Assembly: GCA_019059635.1 (NCBI GenBank)
Contig: JAGVRJ010000002.1
Coordinates: 62,001 to 126,000, forward strand
Direction of reading: 5' to 3'
DNA length: 64,000 bases
Origin: Proales similis
Lineage: Eukaryota > Rotifera > Eurotatoria > Ploima > Proalidae
Below the pieces are notes generated by a model. That model did not search any database, had not been told where the DNA came from, and saw only the letters and a program-made list of their open reading frames with translations. Positions 1 through 16,279 of the stretch are shown here, in pieces (positions within the stretch are counted from its first letter, which is position 1; the number at the start of each line of letters is the position of its first letter). A program made the translations under genes and the position numbers.

Positions 1-1
1 T

Positions 2-556
2 TATGGAGAGGCTGTTTCGATTTGCTTTTGGAATGAACAAGAAAACTGGAAACCGTCCAGCTATGTAAACAAAATAGGCGAGAACTTACAGCGAGGACTT
101 CACACTCTATGTTTACTTGACATAAAGGTCAAAGAGAGGAACCTTGAAAACTTGATAAAGGGACGTAATATCTTTGAGCCTCCTCGATTCATGAGTGTTA
201 GTGAAGCTTGTGAGCAAATAGTCTCCATCATCAAAGAAATCAAACACAAAAGTTCTGCAGATGAGCCAGAAAGCGAGTACTGCGACAGAAAGCCTCTTAT
301 TCAACTAATCAATTCAGGAATTTTAAATGAAGAAACAATCTGCATCGGTCTAGCTCGAGTTGGCAAAGACGATCAAATGATTATCTGCGACTCGTTAAAA
401 GAAATGTGCAAACAGGATCTTGGTTCACCTCTTCATAGTCTAGTTATTGCCGGAAAGCTTCATCCAATTGAGATTGAATACGTAAGCATGTTCTATACTG
501 GAGAGAAGAACGAATTCAACAAATTGGTCGAGAAGCATAATAAAATCTGCTCCTAA
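2..556 (+). CDS. DPH5: Diphthine methyl ester synthase, 3' part (DPH5)
   Basis: This is the C-terminal 184 residues of DPH5, the SAM-dependent methyltransferase that builds the diphthamide precursor on a histidine of elongation factor 2. The reading frame is already open at the window edge, so the N-terminal half and start codon lie to the left. Family hallmarks are visible: GEAVSICFW near the edge, GLHTLCLLDIKVKE, EPPRFMSVSEA, CIGLARVGKDDQ and the C-terminal LGSPLHSLVIAGKLHPIE. No intron is needed in the visible part, and the frame ends at a TAA. EPRS follows on the same strand with its ATG 143 bp downstream. Identity rests on recognised family motifs; the 5' truncation is caused by the window only. 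Confidence 0.93.
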   Translation, partial: YGEAVSICFWNEQENWKPSSYVNKIGENLQRGLHTLCLLDIKVKERNLENLIKGRNIFEPPRFMSVSEACEQIVSIIKEIKHKSSADEPESEYCDRKPLIQLINSGILNEETICIGLARVGKDDQMIICDSLKEMCKQDLGSPLHSLVIAGKLHPIEIEYVSMFYTGEKNEFNKLVEKHNKICS

Positions 557-699
557 ACTCAGTTTATTATTCAGAACTAAAAAAGCAGACTACTGACCCA
601 GTATGCAAATTAATTTAATGAAACATTCGCAGAGATTCTTCACATTGATCGACGTTCTTTGATAATCTAGAATCTTAGCATTGAAACTTTAAAAAAAAA

Positions 700-4937
<4,238 letters not shown>

Positions 4938-5308
4938 ATTCGAATAAACAATCTTTTGAAACCGAATATCAAAGCCTGAGAACGTAATTTAAAACAGTTT
5001 AAAAATATAACTTCGCAAAAATCAAAAAAATTAACAAAGAATAGAAAAGTCAAGATAATAATAATAAAACCCAGAAATAGTTAAACCTCAATTGCAAGGC
5101 TCCGCTCTAGATAAAAGATGCTGATTATTGCAAAATGTTTTAATTAGAAACCAAACAGTGAGAAATCTGTTTTAAGATAAACCTAAGAAAGGATTTGAAT
5201 AGGATCAAATTAAGAGAATGTTGCTAAATTAAGCCCAGAAGACAGTGAACACAAGGAAAAATTCAACGATAAAAGGCAAAAACAAAGCGGCTTTTACATA
5301 AAGAAATA
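4938..5308 (+). other. Intergenic, EPRS 3' end and upstream region of repeat-protein gene
   Basis: This stretch is A-rich and non-coding. An AATAAA-type polyadenylation signal for EPRS lies just after its stop at about 4944. The rest is the presumed promoter and 5' UTR of the repeat-protein gene; I see no clear TATA box and no structured RNA. Confidence 0.6.
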
Positions 5309-8300
5309 ATGAAAACTTTCTTTAAAATATTGACTATATTAGGAATAGCTATATTCCTGACAACGAAATGCAATGCTTACAACAGCTATCAACAAGATCG
5401 TAAGAAAAAAAATATACAAAAATTGACATAAATCTAAAATCTAATATAAGAACTTAAAAGTAAAACAGTTGGACTACCTAAGAGCATTTGAACATCTGGA
5501 AACAGAACAAAATGATAAGATAGAATATTTTGAAGCAAAATTATATGCATTACAGGAAAATTTCAAAATAACCGAAGAACAAAACTTGAATATAATTTCA
5601 ATTCACTTGAGAAACTTATTGAAAACAACAAGTAATGATATATTATCACAATATATTCAAGATTTAAAAAACCAAAATGAAAATAAGACAAACATAAAAT
5701 TAAACAGAATCAAAGAATACATTTCGGAAATGAAAGAAGATTTGATAAAAATTGAAAAGAATGAAAAAACTAAAATCAAAAATAGACAAAAAAACGATAT
5801 GGAATACACAAGTGACGAAATACATCTAATAATAAAAACGATTTTGGACCTAAACTTGAAAAAACAAAAATATTTAGAAAAATGGATAGAAAAACTAGGT
5901 ATTTTTTCCAAAAAGGTAAATAAAGAATACATGGATAAAAAAATAAGATTTGCCTCATTCATAAACGATCAACCTGTGTATGGAAACAAGTTAAAACTAT
6001 TAGAAAAAAAAAATTTAATAAAAATATTAAAAGATGATAGCCAGTATCGAATTTTATTAGAAAAAGAACTACTGTATGGAAAGAACCTTATAAAAAGTCT
6101 CGATGAAAAAACAAAATCCGTATCCGAAAGTCTAGAAATGGCGAAAGAAATATTGAAAAAATCAGAATATAAAGAAGATAAACATTATGACAAAGCATAC
6201 TATATAAAAACAACCAAGAAAACCGAACCAACAGACGACGACACAACGACCAAGAGAACCAAACCCACGGACGACGACACCACCACCAAGAGAACCAAAC
6301 CAACAGACGACGACACCACCACCAAGAGAACCAAACCCACGGACGACGACACCACCACCAAGAGAACCAAGCCAACAGACGACGACACCACCACCAAGAG
6401 AACCAAACCAACAGACGACGACACCACCACCAAGAGAACCAAACCAACAGATGACGACACCACCACCAAGAGAACCAAGCCAACAGACGACGACACCACC
6501 ACCAAGAGAACCAAACCAACAGATGACGACACCACCACCAAGAGAACCAAGCCAACAGACGACGACACCACCACCAAGAGAACCAAACCCACGGACGACG
6601 ACACCACCACCAAGAGAACCAAGCCAACAGACGACGACACCACCACCAAGAGAACCAAACCCACGGACGACGACACCACCACCAAGAGAACCAAGCCAAC
6701 AGACGACGACACCACCACCAAGAGAACCAAACCCACGGACGACGACACAACGACCAAGAGAACCAAACCAACAGATGACGACACCACCACCAAGAGAACC
6801 AAACCCACGGACGACGACACCACCACCAAGAGAACCAAACCAACAGACGACGACACCACCACCAAGAGAACCAAGCCAACAGACGACGACACCACCACCA
6901 AGAGAACCAAACCAACAGACGACGACACCACCACCAAGAGAACCAAACCCACGGACGACGACACCACCACCAAGAGAACCAAACCAACAGACGACGACAC
7001 CACCACCAAGAGAACCAAACCCACGGACGACGACACCACCACCAAGAGAACCAAACCAACAGACGACGACACCACCACCAAGAGAACCAAACCAACAGAC
7101 GACGACACCACCACCAAGAGAACCAAGCCAACAGACGACGACACCACCACCAAGAGAACCAAACCAACAGACGACGACACCACCACCAAGAGAACCAAAC
7201 CAACAGATGACGACACCACCACCAAGAGAACCAAGCCAACAGACGACGACACCACCACCAAGAGAACCAAACCCACGGACGACGACACCACCACCAAGAG
7301 AACCAAACCAACAGACGACGACACCACCACCAAGAGAACCAAACCAACAGATGACGACACCACCACCAAGAGAACCAAGCCAACAGACGACGACACCACC
7401 ACCAAGAGAACCAAACCCACCGATGACGACACCACCACCAAGAGAACCAAACCAACAGACGACGACACCACCACCAAGAGAACCAAACCAACAGACGACG
7501 ACACCACCACCAAGAGAACCAAACCAACAGACGACGACACCACCACCAAGAGAACCAAACCCACGGACGACGACACCACCACCAAGAGAACCAAACCAAC
7601 AGATGACGACACCACCACCAAGAGAACCAAACCAACAGACGACGACACCACCACCAAGAGAACCAAACCAACAGACGACGACACCACCACCAAGAGAACC
7701 AAACCCACGGACGACGACACAACCACCAAGAGAACCAAACCAACAGACGACGACACCACCACCAAGAGAACCAAACCCACGGACGACGACACCACCACCA
7801 AGAGAACCAAACCCACGGACGACGACACAACCACCAAGAGAACCAAACCCACGGACGACGACACAACGACCAAGAGAACCAAACCAACAGACGACGACAC
7901 CACCACCAAGAGAACCAAACCCACGGACGACGACACCACCACCAAGAGAACCAAGCCAACAGACGACGACACCACCACCAAGAGAACCAAACCAACAGAC
8001 GACGACACCACCACCAAGAGAACCAAACCAACAGACGACGACACCACCACCAAGAGAACCAAACCAACAGATGACGACACCACCACCAAGAGAACCAAGC
8101 CAACAGACGACGACACCACCACCAAGAGAACCAAACCCACGGACGACGACACCACCACCAAGAGAACCAAACCAACAGACGACGACACCACCACCAAGAG
8201 AACCAAACCCACGGACGACGACACCACCACCAAGAGAACCAAACCCACGGACGACGACACCACCACCAAGAGAACCAAACCCACGGACGACGACACCACC

Positions 8301-11300
8301 ACCAAGAGAACCAAACCAACAGACGACGACACCACCACCAAGAGAACCAAACCAACAGATGACGACACCACCACCAAGAGAACCAAACCCACGGACGACG
8401 ACACCACCACCAAGAGAACCAAACCAACAGACGACGACACCACCACCAAGAGAACCAAACCAACAGACGACGACACCACCACCAAGAGAACCAAACCAAC
8501 AGATGACGACACCACCACCAAGAGAACCAAACCAACAGACGACGACACCACCACCAAGAGAACCAAACCAACAGACGACGACACCACCACCAAGAGAACC
8601 AAACCAACAGATGACGACACCACCACCAAGAGAACCAAGCCAACAGACGACGACACCACCACCAAGAGAACCAAACCAACAGACGACGACACCACCACCA
8701 AGAGAACCAAGCCAACAGACGACGACACCACCACCAAGAGAACCAAACCAACAGACGACGACACCACCACCAAGAGAACCAAACCAACAGACGACGACAC
8801 CACCACCAAGAGAACCAAACCAACAGATGACGACACCACCACCAAGAGAACCAAACCAACAGATGACGACACCACCACCAAGAGAACCAAACCCACGGAC
8901 GATGACACAACGACCAAGAGAACCAAACCCACGGACGACGACACAACGACCAAGAGAACCAAACCAACAGACGACGACACCACCACCAAGAGAACCAAAC
9001 CCACGGACGACGACACCACCACCAAGAGAACCAAGCCCACGGACGACGACACCACCACCAAGAGAACCAAACCCACGGACGACGACACAACGACCAAGAG
9101 AACCAAACCAACAGACGACGACACCACCACCAAGAGAACCAAACCAACAGACGACGACACCACCACCAAGAGAACCAAACCAACAGATGACGACACCACC
9201 ACCAAGAGAACCAAACCCACGGACGACGACACCACCACCAAGAGAACCAAGCCCACGGACGACGACACAACGACCAAGAGAACCAAACCCACGGACGACG
9301 ACACCACCACCAAGAGAACCAAACCCACGGACGACGACACCACCACCAAGAGAACCAAACCCACGGACGACGACACCACCACCAAGAGAACCAAACCAAC
9401 AGATGACGACACCACCACCAAGAGAACCAAACCAACAGACGACGACACCACCACCAAGAGAACCAAACCAACAGATGACGACACCACCACCAAGAGAACC
9501 AAACCAACAGACGACGACACCACCACCAAGAGAACAACCACACCAACAGATGACGACACCACCACCAAGAGAACCAAACCCACGGACGACGACACCACCA
9601 CCAAGAGAACCAAACCAACAGACGACGACACCACCACCAAGAGAACCAAACCAACAGATGACGACACCACCACCAAGAGAACCAAACCCACGGACGACGA
9701 CACCACCACCAAGAGAACCAAACCAACAGACGACGACACCACCACCAAGAGAACCAAACCAACAGACGACGACACCACCACCAAGAGAACCAAACCAACA
9801 GATGACGACACCACCACCAAGAGAACCAAGCCAACAGACGACGACACCACCACCAAGAGAACCAAACCAACAGACGACGACACCACCACCAAGAGAACCA
9901 AACCAACAGATGACGACACCACCACCAAGAGAACCAAGCCAACAGACGACGACACCACCAAGAGAACCAAACCCACGGACGACGACACCACCACCAAGAG
10001 AACCAAGCCCACTGACGACGACACCACCACCAAGAGAACCAAACCAACAGACGACGACACCACCACCAAGAGAACCAAACCAACAGACGACGACACCACC
10101 ACCAAGAGAACCAAACCAACAGATGACGACACCACCACCAAGAGAACCAAACCAACAGATGACGACACCACCACCAAGAGAACCAAACCCACGGACGATG
10201 ACACAACGACCAAGAGAACCAAACCCACGGACGACGACACAACGACCAAGAGAACCAAACCAACAGACGACGACACCACCACCAAGAGAACCAAACCCAC
10301 GGACGACGACACCACCACCAAGAGAACCAAACCCACGGACGACGACACCACCACCAAGAGAACCAAACCCACGGACGACGACACACTGACCAAGAGAACC
10401 AAACCAACAGACGACGACACCACCACCAAGAGAACCAAACCAACAGACGACGACACCACCACCAAGAGAACCAAACCAACAGATGACGACACCACCACCA
10501 AGAGAACCAAACCAACAGATGACGACACCACCACCAAGAGAACCAAACCCACGGACGATGACACAACGACCAAGAGAACCAAACCCACGGACGACGACAC
10601 AACGACCAAGAGAACCAAACCAACAGACGACGACACCACCACCAAGAGAACCAAACCCACGGACGACGACACCACCACCAAGAGAACCAAGCCCACGGAC
10701 GACGACACCACCACCAAGAGAACCAAACCCACGGACGACGACACACTGACCAAGAGAACCAAACCAACAGACGACGACACCACCACCAAGAGAACCAAAC
10801 CCACGGACGACGACACCACCACCAAGAGAACCAAGCCCACGGACGACGACACCACCACCAAGAGAACCAAACCCACGGACGACGACACAACGACCAAGAG
10901 AACCAAACCAACAGACGACGACACCACCACCAAGAGAACCAAACCCACGGACGACGACACCACCACCAAGAGAACCAAACCCACGGACGACGACACCACC
11001 ACCAAGAGAACACAACCCACGGACGACGACACAACGACCAAGAGAACCAAACCCACGGACGACGACACCACCACCAAGAGAACCAAGCCAACAGACGACG
11101 ACACCACCACCAAGAGAACCAAACCAACAGACGACGACACCACCACCAAGAGAACCAAACCAACAGATGACGACACCACCACCAAGAGAACCAAGCCAAC
11201 AGACGACGACACCACCACCAAGAGAACCAAACCCACGGACGACGACACCACCACCAAGAGAACCAAGCCAACAGACGACGACACCACCACCAAGAGAACC

Positions 11301-12791
11301 AAGCCCACGGACGACGACACCACCACCAAGAGAACCAAACCCACGGACGACGACACACTGACCAAGAGAACCAAACCAACAGACGACGACACCACCACCA
11401 AGAGAACCAAACCCACGGACGACGACACCACCACCAAGAGAACCAAGCCCACGGACGACGACACCACCACCAAGAGAACCAAACCCACGGACGACGACAC
11501 AACGACCAAGAGAACCAAACCAACAGACGACGACACCACCACCCAGAGAACCAAACCCACGGACGACGACACCACCACCAAGAGAACCAAGCCCACGGAC
11601 GACGACACCACCACCAAGAGAACCAAACCCACGGACGACGACACCACCACCAAGAGAACCAAACCAACGGACGACGACACCACCACCAAGAGAACCAAGC
11701 CAACAGACGACGACACCACCACCAAGAGAACCAAACCCACGGACGACGACACAACGACCAAGAGAACCAAACCCACGGACGACGACACCACCACCAAGAG
11801 AACCAAGCCAACAGACGACGACACCACCACCAAGAGAACCAAACCAACAGATGACGACACCACCACCAAGAGAACCAAACCCACGGACGATGACACAACG
11901 ACCAAGAGAACCAAACCCACGGACGACGACACCACCACCAAGAGAACCAAACCAACAGACGACGACACCACCACCAAGAGAACCAAACCCACAGACGACG
12001 ACACCACCACCAAGAGAACCAAGCCCACGGACGACGACACCACCACCAAGAGAACCAAACCCACGGACGACGACACCACCACCAAGAGAACCAAACCCAC
12101 GGACGACGACACCACCACCAAGAGAACCAAGCCAACAGACGACGACACCACCACCAAGAGAACCAAACCCACGGACGACGACACAACGACCAAGAGAACC
12201 AAACCCACGGACGACGACACCACCACCAAGAGAACCAAACCAACAGATGACGACACCACCACCAAGAGAACCAAGCCAACAGACGACGACACCACCACCA
12301 AGAGAACCAAACCCACGGACGACGACACCACCACCAAGAGAACCAAACCCACGGACGACGACACCACCACCAAGAGAACCAAGCCCACGGACGACGACAC
12401 CACCACCAAGAGAACCAAGCCAACAGACGACGACACCACCACCAAGAGAACCAAACCAACAGATGACGACACCACCACCAAGAGAACCAAACCCACGGAC
12501 GACGACACCACCACCAAGAGAACCAAACCCACGGACGACGACACCACCACCAAGAGAACCAAACCCACGGACGACGACACCACCACCAAGAGAACCAAAC
12601 CCACGGACGACGACACCACCACCAAGAGAACCAAACCCACGGACGACGACACCACCACCAAGAGAACCAAGCCAACAGACGACGACACCACCACCAAGAG
12701 AACCAAACCAACAGACGACGACACCACCACCAAGAGAACCAAACCCACGGACGACGACACCGCAACTAAGCCGGTTAAACCCAAGTTTTGA
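5309..12791 (+). CDS. Giant secreted repeat protein (about 2.47k residues), function unknown
   Basis: I do not recognise a family. Model: exon 1 5309-5399, intron 5400-5460, exon 2 5461-12791. Exon 1 encodes a signal peptide (MKTFFKILTILGIAIFLTTK, then CNA), so the product should enter the secretory pathway. Exon 2 starts with about 240 Lys/Glu/Ile/Asn-rich, cysteine-free residues that look helical or coiled-coil, then runs into about 182 tandem copies of TKRTKPTDDDTT and ends TATKPVKPKF. Each unit carries three basic and three acidic residues plus five threonines, so the array is net neutral, strongly hydrophilic and probably disordered. The threonines could be O-glycosylated as in mucins (inference). 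The N-terminal part is very AT-rich and the array is not. The start is chosen because it gives a signal peptide and an in-frame junction. The other frames over the array are open only because the unit is stop-free. Confidence 0.82.
6223..12775 (+). repeat. 36-bp coding minisatellite, about 182 copies
   Basis: Tandem 36-bp unit of the type ACCAAGAGAACCAAACCAAC followed by AGACGACGACACCACC, uninterrupted for about 6.55 kb. Phase is kept throughout: the only length changes I see are one +3 nt unit near 9535 and one -3 nt unit near 9957. Variation is mostly at a few sites (AAA/AAG, CCA-ACA versus CCC-ACG, GAC/GAT, ACC-ACC versus ACA-ACG) and almost all of it is synonymous in the coding frame. Longer blocks are duplicated: 10081-10440 matches 10441-10800 almost base for base (ten units). 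Thymine is nearly absent from this strand. Confidence 0.97.
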
Positions 12792-12926
12792 CTTTGAAAT
12801 TTCTTTTGAATTTATCATATAAATATAGTTATTTATCAAGTTTTTTCTAGCTTTTTTGAATTTTGTTAATTTTTTTTTGCTTCATCCTTGTTTAAATTGG
12901 TTCTCGTGTTTTCATTTTATTTCAAT

Positions 12927-15900
12927 ATGTCAGGGACTAGTATATCATATTCTATTTCACCCGCTAAGCCAGCTCAACATCGGAATCTTAATTCCGATGA
13001 GGATGCTATCCTTACCCTTGCACCATTTACAAAGCCACCAAAGATTAACTTTGGTAGCTGTCAACCTTTTCAGTCAATTCAACGTATTTTGCATATTGTG
13101 AATCCGCAAAATTTTGATCTTCAATTGGTTGTGTCAAACAAGGACCTTAATATTGATAAGCTTCAACTGTATGTTCCTGCGCTTACGAATGTTGTCTTCA
13201 AGATTAATTGGAAGCCAGAAAAACCTGACAACTATAAGTATACTATTCTTTTTGAGGTGTCTAATCAAGCTCGGCTCAAATTTTTGGTCCATGCATTTGG
13301 TGTCTGCTCTGCTCCGATCGCCAAGAAACGAAAGCCTCTTGGAATGCTTCAGCCAATTCGTTCTTCTGTCACGTCTCAGTCTAAATATCAGGCTATTTCT
13401 TCAGTTAATTCAGAGCACAAGGCATTTGTTAAATCGCAAATCTCAACTTTTAGTTTACAAGGGATTTGTAGCTCGGGAAAATCAACACATAGCTTTCCCA
13501 TCATACCAACTCCACGAAATGAGCTTCAATTGAATCAAGCTTATAGGCGGGAAACGCAGGTTATCTCACGAAATGAAAGCGATCGTCTTGCTGCAACTAT
13601 TACATCCGATAATACCTATTTTTCTAGCGAAGATCAAAATAGCTGCAATTTAGAAGGCTCAAAGAGTCAAATATCATATTCGAGCAGCATGAACCCAACG
13701 AATTTTAATTCAAGTCCTTCTTTCATTGACAAGACCGTGGTTATCGTTGCTGGTACTCAACCCGAACTTTTTAGAGAATCTAATAGAGAATCGCGCAGAT
13801 CAATCGACACAAGTTGTTCTCCTGGTTTGTCTTCTACTTTTCAGACTTGTCAATTAGCAAACGAAGCTGGGACAGATAAATATAACGCAGCGACACCTAA
13901 GCTTAGTGATTTTCTGAAAGCCAAAAACGTTAATCTTGATGATTCATTGGAATTTCTGAGACCTAAAAACGATTGTGTGCAAGAACAATTTACCGAGTTT
14001 AAGAATGAGAAAGTCAATAAGAATTCAGGTCCCTTAAGTGATCAGAACAATGTTTATAGTACCAATAATACTTTTTCTTACGATCAGAATTTGCTTAAAA
14101 TGGTACGAGTTTGTCAAAGAGCTTGGCGAGCAAAGTGTTTCAGGCGAAAGTGGCGTGAGTTTATTACCAACATGAGATTTGAGCAAATGGAATCTTTGTT
14201 GGCAAGCAGTAAGAGCATCGCTATGAGTCTTACTGAACTACACCGGAAGCATGAAGAGCTTCTGGAAAACCAGCTAGCCAAGAGTACACAAGAAGCTCTG
14301 TTGCTCGATGAAGAGAAAAAGAAAGAACAACAGCATGTTTTAGAATGTGTGATAAAATGCCAACAGGCTTATCGAATGAAGCGATTTAGATCACAATTAA
14401 AAAAGATAAAGCTTGATCAAGAACGTTTGAATATATCTGCACATCTTATCCAACAATGGTGGCGCTTGTTTGCCCGGCAAAGAATTCAATATCTTCGATT
14501 GAGAGAAAATACTCTTAGAATTCAACGAATTTACAGGGAAAAACAGCTAGCGAAAGTAAGAGCAGCGCTGCTTATTCAATCATATTGGCGAATGTGGAAA
14601 ATTCGTCGCCAATTCTTAACAACCAAAGTGGCAGCCATCACAATTCAAAGATGGATTCGAAGCCAAAAAGATCGTTTCTATTTCTTAAAGCTTAAACGCT
14701 CTCTTCCCAGATTCCAGCGAGCTTGTCTTCACTGGTTATCAAGACGCCAAATTGCAGCCATAAAGATTCAAAGGGCTTTACGATATTACAACTTTCGCAA
14801 ATCGATGCATAGATATAGGGAGGCTGCACTTAAAATTCAAAACTGGCACAAAGAGATTAGGGAACGCTTAAGCTTTCTCAAAACAAAAAGACTTGTATGC
14901 AAGCTGCAATGTGAATGTCGAGCTTACCTCGCCAGGAAAACTATGAAAGAAAGACGAGCTCAACATGCAAAGAATTTGGAAGAAATTGAAATTCGCAAAG
15001 CTCAAGAAAAGGGTGCGATTCTTATTCAGGCATATTGGCGCGGTTATTGCGTTCGAAAGTCTACTAATCAGATGCTGGAGAGTATTCGTGGCCGTTTAAG
15101 CATTTACGTTCAAACTGGAAGCAGCAGCTCTACGTTGGGCGCTCGCATTATTCACTCACTTAAGCTTCTGCGAACACATTCGGTCACTATACAGCAACTG
15201 ATTCAAGCACTAACTGATCTAGAAAAGGTGACTCGGCTTTCTCCCGAATGTTGCTTATTCTTCACCAATGAAGGAGCTCTCCACATCTTGTACGATTTTA
15301 TCACAAGCTGCAATAGAAGCGTGCCCCACATGGATCTTATTAAAATATGTCTTCAAGTTTTTATGAATTTGGCCAAGTACCATCGAACTGCGAGCTGCAT
15401 TCTTGATCCATGCAACTCGGTGAATATTCTCGCAGATCTTCTTCAGGCCTATCATACAAGCAATCCGAGTATTTTCATGGATACATGCGCTTTGTTCATA
15501 ATCTTAGCTCAAAATGCTGAAATCAAGGAACGTCTCATAGCTGAAGAGCAGTTCGTCAAGAAGGTTCAAAGCATATCTTCAGTCCTAGAACGAAGAGCAG
15601 CATTACGTCACAAAAACCAGAGCCAACTGCAAGGCAAATCAGGACTTACTTCTTCAAAAGAACAAGCAACGCCAAATACCGTTCCTTACAATGCGTCAGC
15701 TTCGGCATCTACAAAAAAGACTAATGTCTTGGTGTTCTCTTTAATCCCCGACTGGAGTTTGTGCAAAAATTCACTCGATGTGCGGCTTATTGAGCCAGTC
15801 GGAGCAATAGAATTTTTATTGAGTACATTGCAATTAGAAAGGCTAGAAATGAGCTTATACCAGAAGCAAACTCCTATGAAGATGATAAGCTCAAAGAGTA

Positions 15901-15995
15901 TGGAAACGCTATCTACTGGCAAGAGAACAAAACAAACTTGTTCGGCAAAAAACAATTCAAAATCTCAAAAATCAATTTTATTCGATAAGCAATGA
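12927..15995 (+). CDS. ASPM: ASPM/abnormal spindle-like protein without CH domains
   Basis: Spindle-pole and centrosome protein of the ASPM/Asp family, 1022 residues, encoded without introns. Order: N-terminal ASH (MSP-like) domain at about 25-110 (INFGSCQPFQ, IVNPQNFDLQL, FKINWKPEKPDNY); a Ser-rich linker to about 385; a run of IQ motifs at about 390-710 with the usual IQxxWR pattern (LIQQWWRLFARQRIQ, LIQSYWRMWKIRRQF); then an armadillo-like C-terminal region at about 720-960. Human ASPM and fly Asp carry calponin-homology domains between the linker and the IQ motifs; I see none here. The ATG at 12927 (MSGTS) is preferred to one 39 bp upstream, which adds a hydrophobic stretch unlike the family. 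The gene begins 136 bp after the repeat gene. Confidence 0.8.
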   Translation: MSGTSISYSISPAKPAQHRNLNSDEDAILTLAPFTKPPKINFGSCQPFQSIQRILHIVNPQNFDLQLVVSNKDLNIDKLQLYVPALTNVVFKINWKPEKPDNYKYTILFEVSNQARLKFLVHAFGVCSAPIAKKRKPLGMLQPIRSSVTSQSKYQAISSVNSEHKAFVKSQISTFSLQGICSSGKSTHSFPIIPTPRNELQLNQAYRRETQVISRNESDRLAATITSDNTYFSSEDQNSCNLEGSKSQISYSSSMNPTNFNSSPSFIDKTVVIVAGTQPELFRESNRESRRSIDTSCSPGLSSTFQTCQLANEAGTDKYNAATPKLSDFLKAKNVNLDDSLEFLRPKNDCVQEQFTEFKNEKVNKNSGPLSDQNNVYSTNNTFSYDQNLLKMVRVCQRAWRAKCFRRKWREFITNMRFEQMESLLASSKSIAMSLTELHRKHEELLENQLAKSTQEALLLDEEKKKEQQHVLECVIKCQQAYRMKRFRSQLKKIKLDQERLNISAHLIQQWWRLFARQRIQYLRLRENTLRIQRIYREKQLAKVRAALLIQSYWRMWKIRRQFLTTKVAAITIQRWIRSQKDRFYFLKLKRSLPRFQRACLHWLSRRQIAAIKIQRALRYYNFRKSMHRYREAALKIQNWHKEIRERLSFLKTKRLVCKLQCECRAYLARKTMKERRAQHAKNLEEIEIRKAQEKGAILIQAYWRGYCVRKSTNQMLESIRGRLSIYVQTGSSSSTLGARIIHSLKLLRTHSVTIQQLIQALTDLEKVTRLSPECCLFFTNEGALHILYDFITSCNRSVPHMDLIKICLQVFMNLAKYHRTASCILDPCNSVNILADLLQAYHTSNPSIFMDTCALFIILAQNAEIKERLIAEEQFVKKVQSISSVLERRAALRHKNQSQLQGKSGLTSSKEQATPNTVPYNASASASTKKTNVLVFSLIPDWSLCKNSLDVRLIEPVGAIEFLLSTLQLERLEMSLYQKQTPMKMISSKSMETLSTGKRTKQTCSAKNNSKSQKSILFDKQ

Positions 15996-16279
15996 ATTGA
16001 GTTTTTTAAAATTCAAATTTACAAAGTTCTTCGTAGACTCGCTGCATGACATTATAAAAAAATAGATAAGAATGAACTGTAATTCTATTTGAAAAATAAA
16101 ATCTTTTTGGAACAATTTATATCGAAATCTTAAGCCAACAGTGGGTTGTAAAGCCAAACAAACTTTCCGGTTTTTGAACAGGGAAGTTCGTTTTGCTTCT
16201 CTACTTGAATTCATTCATGTGACTTGAGGAAAAAATGTATAAAATTAAGTAAAATAAAAAATTTGGTCAAAAGTGAGCA

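Noticed and set aside
6451-12822. Plus-strand PREPNQQTTTPPP-type frame over the array
   Set aside because: A shifted reading of the same repeat, broken at CTGACC variants and at the 3-nt indels' neighbours; no upstream domain leads into it.
6088-12839. Three open minus-strand frames of 2,194-2,225 codons over the array
   Set aside because: They are the complement of a stop-free 36-bp unit. Unit variants change residues in these frames but not in the plus coding frame, and they lack a signal peptide or domain.
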